Assembly (NCBI GenBank): GCA_017993865.1
Contig: JAGOLU010000006.1
Coordinates: 1 to 18,553, forward strand
From: Candidatus Woesebacteria bacterium
GTDB taxonomy: Bacteria; Patescibacteriota; Microgenomatia; UBA1406; GWC2-37-13
Length of the DNA stretch: 18,553 nt
Reading direction: 5' to 3'
Of this stretch, positions 12,787-18,553 are shown one piece after another. The first letter of the stretch is position 1. Each line of letters opens with the position of its first letter. The position numbers and the translations under genes were made by a program. The notes beneath the pieces are model-generated. The model did no database searches. It saw nothing but the letters and a program-made list of their open reading frames with translations, and was not told the origin of the DNA.

Positions 12787-15700
12787 TTATTCTCCAGTCT
12801 CTTCAGCGGTGCGAGACTCACCTAGCTCATCAACCTCTAGATGTTTAGTGTTCTCTTCTGTAGGACCAGCCATACGGGTTACCTCCTCAAGATTGTCTTC
12901 ATCCAACTGTTCGGATTGCTTCTGTCGGAGCTCTACACGTACTTCTTTTGCTGCCGAAACCTTAGCCTTCAAATAAGTGATAAGTTGTAGTCCAGAGAGG
13001 TTGTTCATGAGGAAGACAGGGAGTATGAAACCGACCTCGTCAAGCGCCTGTTGTCGCATATTTTCATCTTTTGAGATAAGCTTCGTGAGTATGTCAGTGA
13101 TGACTGCAACATCTTGCTCAATCCATTCAAGTCGATTATGCACCTCTTCAGATAACGGCACTTCACCTGTCCGATACTGCTCAATCCACAGCTGTCTGAT
13201 CTCTTGGTATTCTTCAAGCGATTGTTCTTCCTCCGGAAGAGGTATGGTTTGATCGATCTGGGATTCAGGATTCAGAACAGTCTCGAGTTGCTGTTCAAGC
13301 ATTTGTGTAATCTCACTATCTTGTTGGTCAGATGGAGCGACTACCGATGTAGCGACCTGTGAATGTTTTACTGCCTCGTGTACGATCTGCAATGCTTTCT
13401 CTGTTGAGACTCCTGCGTCTTTTTGTAGACGGTCTAAGGTTGCCACGTCGGTGATAGTGGGCGCGTTCGAGAGATTAGTGACCGTCTCTTCAACTTGTTT
13501 CTTACTCAGGCCTGTTGTTTGTTGAATGAGGGAGATAAGCTGAGTATCAGAAGTAGACTTCCTAAGCAACTTCTTGGTGTAGTTCGCAACCGCAGTATCT
13601 GCGAAGACGCGCTTCAATACCGAGACCTGTGATTCGGCTGAGTGGGCTAGTTCAACCACTGTTTCTCCGACCTTTTGCTTCGATGTGGCAACGAATGTAT
13701 CTATTTGCCCCAGCATTTCAGTTACGTGTGTCTTATCAGCTTGGACACTATGGGCAATCCTCTGCACGTTATGTGCTCGCATTACTACACTGTATGTTTC
13801 TTTAAGCACTGCGCGGATTTTCTCCTTCGAAACACTCGTGTTTTCTGCTATCCTCTCGATCACTTCATTGAACGAAGAGTTGAGATGCTGTAAGTAGGTT
13901 ACCAACACTTGTTTTGTCGTGACAAGTGTGGTCCCTGCTCCCGCAGATATGGATTGCAGAGCGCTTTGGTTGCCAATGATGTTCGTAACCACCCTGTTTG
14001 TCGTCTCCACAATTTTATCGGTATTCACAATGCTGATTGCCTCGCGGAGAACATCCTGCACTTTCTCTTTGGTAACTTGCGAACTCGTTACTATTTGATC
14101 CACGACCTTACTAATAGGTCTGCCGGCCGTTTGCGCATATGTCTGAAGTATCTCTTTTATTTTGGAGCTCTCAACCTTGGTCCTGTTGACAATCGATTCG
14201 ATAGACTGTTGATTATTTACCACAGAGTTCACTTCTGAAAGACTCATTTGCGAAGACGTGGTGATAGGTGCATACGTGGACTGAGATACAGACTGTACGA
14301 CGTTGATTGTTTTTTGTTTAGTTATGTTGTTTATCACTGAGTCCATGGACTTTGCTATCTCGTTCCTTTTGTTTATATATTGCTGAGACGATCGGGCAGT
14401 AGTGCTCAATACATACTGAGCAAACGTATCATTCTTAGTAGACGCACGGGTAAAGAGCTCGGTTCGCAGATTCAAGAACTTCTGTCTGTCTGCTGCGGTT
14501 TGTGCGGTGAGCGGATTAGTAAGCATCGCAAGATTTTGCTTAGCAGTAGTGATAAGCGTTTTGTTTGTCTCGAGCTTAGCAACATCTTTGAGGGTTGTCG
14601 CTTGCAAGTTTAGAGAAGCAACAATGTCGTTTGTCTTGGCTTGTCGGACCGTGTTGAAGTTCTCAAGTCGCACGGCAGATACTTTCTGCCCTTTCGTATC
14701 CCGTGATCTTGTCTCAGGCCGTGTTTGCATCGGCTCTGGTGGTGGGAGCTCAAATTTGGGAGTATGCGGTGGCGGTGGCGTGGATGGCGACGGCTTCGTT
14801 GGCTTATCGAAATACCCATAGAGTGCGTTCTTGATAGCATAAATACCATCACAACAGTCATCTCGGAATATACGCAATAGCCACCAAGGGAACCATGTCG
14901 CTGCCCACCACAACACAAGAGTGATAATGTATTCTGCGAAGGTGTCTATATAGTTACCATTATTAAGCCCGTTGAGCTGCTGTGCCGGGCCACCATACGT
15001 GATAATGATTGCTGTTGGGAAGATATATCCTACTGCCTTCTCAATGCGCGAGAAATCAAACACAAAGGGAATCCCGTCTGCGAAAAGCTTTGCCGTTGCT
15101 CCAAAGAACAGTGCAAACAGCGGACCGTAGAATAGCCACTGGAAAAATACTCCAATCCAGATTCTCCCCGTATTACGGATAAGTGGGAATGAGAGGAGGA
15201 GTGGAAGGAATGGGGAGACCAATAATAGGAACCACAAAATGATTTTCCGCAAAATAAACATGATTCCCATCATGTAGTTGGTGATGATGCTTACCTTAAG
15301 CACGAACATTTCGGTTTTTGCTGCCTCTTGTACGCGGATATTAAGATCTCGACATCCAACAAACCCCACATAATTGGCCTCATTACTGGTGGAGCCAAAA
15401 TACGTATTGAAAACCCTATTGCCTCCAAGCGATTCGATAAAGAAACGCATGATAATATCCGACAGTGCGATAAGGGTGAAGACGATAGTTGCTGATAGCG
15501 CGATATATAGTATAGATAAGCCAATTTTCAAAATTGCACTCTGCATTGAGAATTTATAGCCACTCCGAAGCCTGAGCGACAGTGCAATCGCCAACCCCAG
15601 CACCGCGCTTACAAGGATCATGAAGCCTAACGCAATATTCCGATTCATCGACCAGATCTGTTTGAGCGAGATTGACTGATCGATGGCAGGGCGCATGAGC

Positions 15701-16146
15701 GTCCAGAATACAAATTGACGAGATCTGTCAACCGCTTTCCCTAGGTCAGTTATCTCAGAGTCTTCTGCCCAGAAGTGGAGAGTACGTGGATCACTTGTGA
15801 ACGGACGATTATTTACCGCGGGTGGAGTGGGCAAGGGTTCATATGTTGAAGCGCAGAACTCACTCGGAAACGAGGGATCGAGAGTCTGTTTAAAATCATT
15901 GTAACTGGGGTCATTCGGACCATCTGCTGTAGTGTAAAAGTTAGCAAAATTCCCTCTGGGACCCACTGCAGGATCTATCTCAGTATTCGGACAGGCAATC
16001 ATATCATTCCCACTACAAGGTATGGGTGTAACACTTAGCTTCACATAGTCAAAGAAATCCAATGCATATACAGACCCAGAGTTTGAGCTATATAGCACAG
16101 TCAACAGGAAGAAGGAAACAACTAATCTCAGTAATTTCTTTTTCAT
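12787..16146 (-). CDS. VirB6/TrbL-like membrane protein with long repeat-bearing C-terminal extension
   Basis: A 1119-residue protein. Residues 1-28 form a signal or anchor segment (MKKKLLRLVVSFFLLTV...SVYA). Residues 29-165 form an external region with Cys44, Cys52 and Cys98. Membrane segments lie near 170-193, 205-236, 282-323, 330-358 and 403-427, with a Gly/Phe-rich region and a Trp-rich WWAATWFPWW at 413-422; Cys431-Cys432 follow. A Pro-rich linker occupies 451-472. Residues 490-945 are helical, low in aromatics, and carry a degenerate repeat. The last part (975-1119) is acidic. This layout fits VirB6/TrbL-type inner-membrane subunits of type IV secretion systems as annotated in Patescibacteria; the family call rests on topology, not a diagnostic motif. 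The ATG at 16146 starts the signal segment; 45 bases of open frame before it lie in the promoter. Confidence 0.68.
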   Translation of the reverse strand: MKKKLLRLVVSFFLLTVLYSSNSGSVYALDFFDYVKLSVTPIPCSGNDMIACPNTEIDPAVGPRGNFANFYTTADGPNDPSYNDFKQTLDPSFPSEFCASTYEPLPTPPAVNNRPFTSDPRTLHFWAEDSEITDLGKAVDRSRQFVFWTLMRPAIDQSISLKQIWSMNRNIALGFMILVSAVLGLAIALSLRLRSGYKFSMQSAILKIGLSILYIALSATIVFTLIALSDIIMRFFIESLGGNRVFNTYFGSTSNEANYVGFVGCRDLNIRVQEAAKTEMFVLKVSIITNYMMGIMFILRKIILWFLLLVSPFLPLLLSFPLIRNTGRIWIGVFFQWLFYGPLFALFFGATAKLFADGIPFVFDFSRIEKAVGYIFPTAIIITYGGPAQQLNGLNNGNYIDTFAEYIITLVLWWAATWFPWWLLRIFRDDCCDGIYAIKNALYGYFDKPTKPSPSTPPPPHTPKFELPPPEPMQTRPETRSRDTKGQKVSAVRLENFNTVRQAKTNDIVASLNLQATTLKDVAKLETNKTLITTAKQNLAMLTNPLTAQTAADRQKFLNLRTELFTRASTKNDTFAQYVLSTTARSSQQYINKRNEIAKSMDSVINNITKQKTINVVQSVSQSTYAPITTSSQMSLSEVNSVVNNQQSIESIVNRTKVESSKIKEILQTYAQTAGRPISKVVDQIVTSSQVTKEKVQDVLREAISIVNTDKIVETTNRVVTNIIGNQSALQSISAGAGTTLVTTKQVLVTYLQHLNSSFNEVIERIAENTSVSKEKIRAVLKETYSVVMRAHNVQRIAHSVQADKTHVTEMLGQIDTFVATSKQKVGETVVELAHSAESQVSVLKRVFADTAVANYTKKLLRKSTSDTQLISLIQQTTGLSKKQVEETVTNLSNAPTITDVATLDRLQKDAGVSTEKALQIVHEAVKHSQVATSVVAPSDQQDSEITQMLEQQLETVLNPESQIDQTIPLPEEEQSLEEYQEIRQLWIEQYRTGEVPLSEEVHNRLEWIEQDVAVITDILTKLISKDENMRQQALDEVGFILPVFLMNNLSGLQLITYLKAKVSAAKEVRVELRQKQSEQLDEDNLEEVTRMAGPTEENTKHLEVDELGESRTAEETGE
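13372..14205 (-). repeat. Degenerate helical repeats of about 32 residues in the VirB6-like protein
   Basis: At least six copies share the pattern hhxxIxxxTxVSKEKVxxVLxE (h = hydrophobic). The clearest are VVDQIVTSSQVTKEKVQDVL (from residue 681), VIERIAENTSVSKEKIRAVL (762) and LISLIQQTTGLSKKQVEETV (870). Others start near 648, 793 and 903, with weaker copies near 731, 811 and 843. Common spacings are 31-33 residues. DNA identity between copies is low, so this is an old protein-level repeat. Confidence 0.6.
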
Positions 16147-16162
16147 ATAAGAGTTGATATAC

Positions 16163-16191
16163 AATGTAACAGTAATACTGACTCTTGACAA
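16163..16191 (-). promoter_or_regulatory. Promoter of the VirB6-like gene
   Basis: Minus strand: TTGTCA at 16186-16191, a 17-base spacer, then TACATT at 16163-16168. Sixteen bases then separate it from the ATG at 16146, so the leader would be about 9 bases, with no clear Shine-Dalgarno sequence. Confidence 0.5.
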
Positions 16192-16226
16192 GTGCTTAGT
16201 GCATCAACTACCATGAGTGAATCACG

Positions 16227-16255
16227 TTGCTTTACACGTAGAAATCTTTTAGTAT
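16227..16255 (+). promoter_or_regulatory. Possible promoter of the surface-protein gene
   Basis: TTGCTT at 16227-16232, a 17-base spacer, then TAGTAT at 16250-16255. The ATG at 16273 is 17 bases further on. The -35 match is weak. Confidence 0.35.
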
Positions 16256-16272
16256 TTTCTTTCGATTGACTT

Positions 16273-18525
16273 ATGCATAAATTTATCAAGGTCACGTTAC
16301 TTTTGTCATTAGGATTTTTTTTCCTAGGACAAAATGTAAACGCTCAACGTATGGCTCCCGATGTGGTCTGTTCTGCGGGTATAACATGTAACACGACAGG
16401 TACTACATGTGGACAAAACCCAGGTCTATATCCTGAGCTTATGCCTGCCCATCGTCTGGAGGTCACCATAGGAAGAGCAGTACGAGAAGGTAAACTGTTT
16501 ATTAAAGAGTGCTTCAGACACGACACTGGTGATTTCTGTCTTCCAATGCCAGTAAGTTATACGCCTCCTGCAAATCCAGGTGATATGGGCGTCTATACAA
16601 TGAAGAATAATATTGCTGATAATAATCACGAGGGAACAATCTGGGCAACATCAGAGGGAAGAGAAGCTTTCATGCTCGCACTTGAAGAAGAATGTATAGA
16701 GAGCTTTGTAAACAAACAGGAAGGTATTGATTCTTGCACATCTGGAGGTGCTCTTGATCCAAGAACAAACTGGGATAACCCTGACACTGACAGCGATTGG
16801 TATAAGAGAAAAGGCTGGCTCATAGCCAATGATTATCGCTCGTTTGGTGTCTATAAAAACAGTGGGACTAGCATCACACAAGTGACCACTCACCCGACAG
16901 GTGCAGCAGCGAATGACAAATATGAAATCGGAACTCGTACAATAAACGGTCTACCACGGTTCACACTAGTAGTCGCATACTACACACTACCTGAGGGTGG
17001 AGTTGGAGGGGATCCGTCTGATAAGATTGGAACATTAGGATTCCCGTCCGCAGATGAATCTTGTGCAAACGTTGGTACCTCCAGCCCTGATCCATACGGA
17101 AGGGTGTTTAACAAGACATCTCTACAGCCTGTTGAGGGTGTCCAAATGGTAGTATATAGAAAAGTGCTTCCCCCAGGCGTCACAGACCTCACATTGGCGA
17201 GGTATGAAAAAGTAGATCCAACTGATTTGAGATTCGAAATACAAGACCCTTTCTTTACCAATCCATACCGAACAGATGAATCAGGCGGATACTCTTTCGT
17301 AGTCCCCGCAGGAGAATACAAACTCATTGCACTCGATAGCGGTTCTGGTCCGTTAGTACTCGCCGATCCTGTGCAACTATCCACTCTTGGGAATCACACA
17401 TTAGACTTAGAAGCGAATGCATTTGAAGACAAAATCCTGGTCAGTGTCGGAGGTGTAACACAGAATCTATATCCACCAGACGCTAGTATGGGTGAAAGAG
17501 CCAAAGTATATGGCGTGTCTGTACCTGCTTCAACACCTGGAACGGTAGATTTACCGGTCATAACCGTAACCACAGAAGACCAACGAAGGGATATATCTTC
17601 CAACACAGCACCAAAACAGATGAAGCAAATATGGCGTAATCAGATTGCTGATGTAGTAACGGGTGATCTAGTAGTGACGGGGAGAATAAATAAACCCTTC
17701 GGTAATATATATGCAGAAACACCACAAGGGGCTACTATCTCATATGCCCAAGCAGATGCGAAGGGTGACTACACACTATTTATTCCGGGTAGTGGTCTGG
17801 TCGGTCACGGAGGGTACAATCTTAGATTCGTTCCGCAACCATTAACACTAGTACCCCCACCACAAGCCAGAGGGATAGGACATTTCCTTTCGACAGTACT
17901 CAGTAGACTAATCCATGTGGTGCATGCGGCTGACAATGACCAAAGTCTTGTCGTCCCGGTTGAACCAAGACTCAATTATCTGGAAGGATTCGCGTACGAT
18001 GCGAATGGTCAAGTATTAAAGAATGCTGAAGTTGTGATATTCAGCACCCTTACTTCACTTCCTTATTACACAACCAAAACAGACCAAGACGGCTTCTTCA
18101 CAGTCTATTCGGAAAATCTTCCGAGGAATAATTATCAAATAGCGTATGTCGATCCAAATACAAAAAAGACACTCTTTGTGAGTACCACTGAATATCTTGC
18201 AAAGAATGAAAAATATATCGCGGAAAACAAGGTTGATCTAACAAAACCCAAACTTAACGCTGAGACAAAAGTGTACCTAACCCAGCATCCGTTACCCTCA
18301 GTCACCAAAGCACAAGGAGCTGGCATGGGGCCAAAGAATGGTACACCAGGAGAACTTAATCAGGGTGTCGCTCCAACAAAAGCGATGGATCAAAAGAACC
18401 CAGTAAATCAGCTCTCACCAGCGCTCCTCATGTATGTAGCGATTCTCCTACTCCTTATTGTAGGGGCAGGATTGCTTATTATGTACTATGTGAAGCGGAA
18501 GCAAGAACCACACTTGTACGAGTAA
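16273..18525 (+). CDS. Secreted, C-terminally anchored surface protein with CNA-B/carboxypeptidase-regulatory-like domains
   Basis: The 750-residue protein begins with a signal peptide (MHKFIKVTLLLSLGFFFLGQ), probably cut after NVNA at residue 24. A Cys-containing N-terminal region follows (Cys33, Cys39, Cys46, then more to about 160). Three beta-sandwich repeats of the carboxypeptidase-regulatory/CNA-B type are visible near 273-355 (GRVFNKTSLQPVEGVQMVVY ... GGYSFVVPAGEYKLIAL), 468-510 (GRINKPFGNIYAETPQG ... GDYTLFIPG) and 570-630 (GFAYDANGQVLKNAEVVIF ... DGFFTVYSENLP). A membrane helix at about 717-740 is followed by KRKQEPHLYE, so the bulk lies outside the cell. It is divergent from the VirB6-like gene and probably belongs to the same envelope apparatus. 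The next gene seems to start past the window end, as an AAAGGAAG sequence follows the stop. Confidence 0.8.
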   Translation: MHKFIKVTLLLSLGFFFLGQNVNAQRMAPDVVCSAGITCNTTGTTCGQNPGLYPELMPAHRLEVTIGRAVREGKLFIKECFRHDTGDFCLPMPVSYTPPANPGDMGVYTMKNNIADNNHEGTIWATSEGREAFMLALEEECIESFVNKQEGIDSCTSGGALDPRTNWDNPDTDSDWYKRKGWLIANDYRSFGVYKNSGTSITQVTTHPTGAAANDKYEIGTRTINGLPRFTLVVAYYTLPEGGVGGDPSDKIGTLGFPSADESCANVGTSSPDPYGRVFNKTSLQPVEGVQMVVYRKVLPPGVTDLTLARYEKVDPTDLRFEIQDPFFTNPYRTDESGGYSFVVPAGEYKLIALDSGSGPLVLADPVQLSTLGNHTLDLEANAFEDKILVSVGGVTQNLYPPDASMGERAKVYGVSVPASTPGTVDLPVITVTTEDQRRDISSNTAPKQMKQIWRNQIADVVTGDLVVTGRINKPFGNIYAETPQGATISYAQADAKGDYTLFIPGSGLVGHGGYNLRFVPQPLTLVPPPQARGIGHFLSTVLSRLIHVVHAADNDQSLVVPVEPRLNYLEGFAYDANGQVLKNAEVVIFSTLTSLPYYTTKTDQDGFFTVYSENLPRNNYQIAYVDPNTKKTLFVSTTEYLAKNEKYIAENKVDLTKPKLNAETKVYLTQHPLPSVTKAQGAGMGPKNGTPGELNQGVAPTKAMDQKNPVNQLSPALLMYVAILLLLIVGAGLLIMYYVKRKQEPHLYE

Positions 18526-18553
18526 AAGAAAGGAAGTTGAAGAATAAATAAGC

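Noticed and set aside
12774..12795. GGAGA ... TCTCC inverted repeat between yqeY and the VirB6-like gene, considered as a bidirectional terminator
   Set aside because: The stem is only 5 bp with a 12-base loop, there is no T-run, and it overlaps the stop codon of the minus-strand gene.
1..18553. Alternative genetic code (TGA = Gly) as in SR1/Gracilibacteria
   Set aside because: TGA is used as a normal stop after the DUF2079, DUF389 and hydrolase genes at family-typical lengths, and no in-frame TGA interrupts any gene.
1..18553. tRNA or rRNA genes, CRISPR arrays, insertion sequences, prophage genes
   Set aside because: I saw no cloverleaf sequences, no spaced direct repeats, no transposase or integrase motifs, and no terminal inverted repeats.

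Overview
The window reads as ordinary chromosome from a small-genome bacterium. The best fit is the Candidate Phyla Radiation (Patescibacteria, Parcubacteria-like). This is inferred from gene content: a DUF2079 membrane protein, a DUF389 protein, a YqeY protein, a VirB6/TrbL-like giant protein with a Pro-rich linker next to a Cys-containing surface protein, and vitamin uptake in place of visible biosynthesis. Many promoters also appear to give leaderless mRNAs. TGA ends several genes, so the TGA-recoded lineages (SR1/Gracilibacteria) are excluded. No 16S rRNA or marker gene is present to fix the lineage. Coding density is high and no gene-free stretch exceeds about 150 bases.

Layout. Positions 1-2481: the end of an unknown gene, a DUF2079 polytopic membrane protein, and a small unknown gene on the other strand. 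Positions 2597-4222: a DUF389 membrane protein. Positions 4277-8030: a run of small enzymes: a DUF1059 protein, an alpha/beta hydrolase followed by a rhodanese, a VOC/PhnB-like protein followed by an SRPBCC/AHSA1 protein, a MazG-like NTP pyrophosphatase, and an RlmI/RlmK-type methyltransferase. Positions 8075-8872: a membrane-anchored extracytoplasmic protein.

Positions 8919-11035, minus strand, hold the clearest regulatory unit. It consists of a TTGACA-N17-TACACT promoter, a complete FMN riboswitch aptamer, and an overlapping operon for a riboflavin-type ECF transporter (S component, one ATPase, one short EcfT). The expression platform shows an 8-base alternative pairing that would hide or expose a GGGGA ribosome-binding site. 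This explains how the cell could switch riboflavin uptake off when FMN is plentiful.

Positions 11088-12769: a tiny Gly-rich membrane protein, a stand-alone DEDDy-type exonuclease, an unknown helical protein and YqeY. Positions 12787-18525: a divergent pair, probably the edge of a type IV secretion or conjugation-like apparatus. One gene encodes a 1119-residue VirB6/TrbL-like membrane protein whose C-terminal half carries a degenerate helical repeat of about 32 residues. The other encodes a 750-residue secreted, membrane-anchored protein with carboxypeptidase-regulatory/CNA-B-like folds.

At least six genes have a -10 box, usually an extended TGn form, placed 6-8 bases before the ATG with no Shine-Dalgarno sequence. 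This suggests that leaderless initiation is the default here, and that the riboswitch-controlled gene is an SD-dependent exception.
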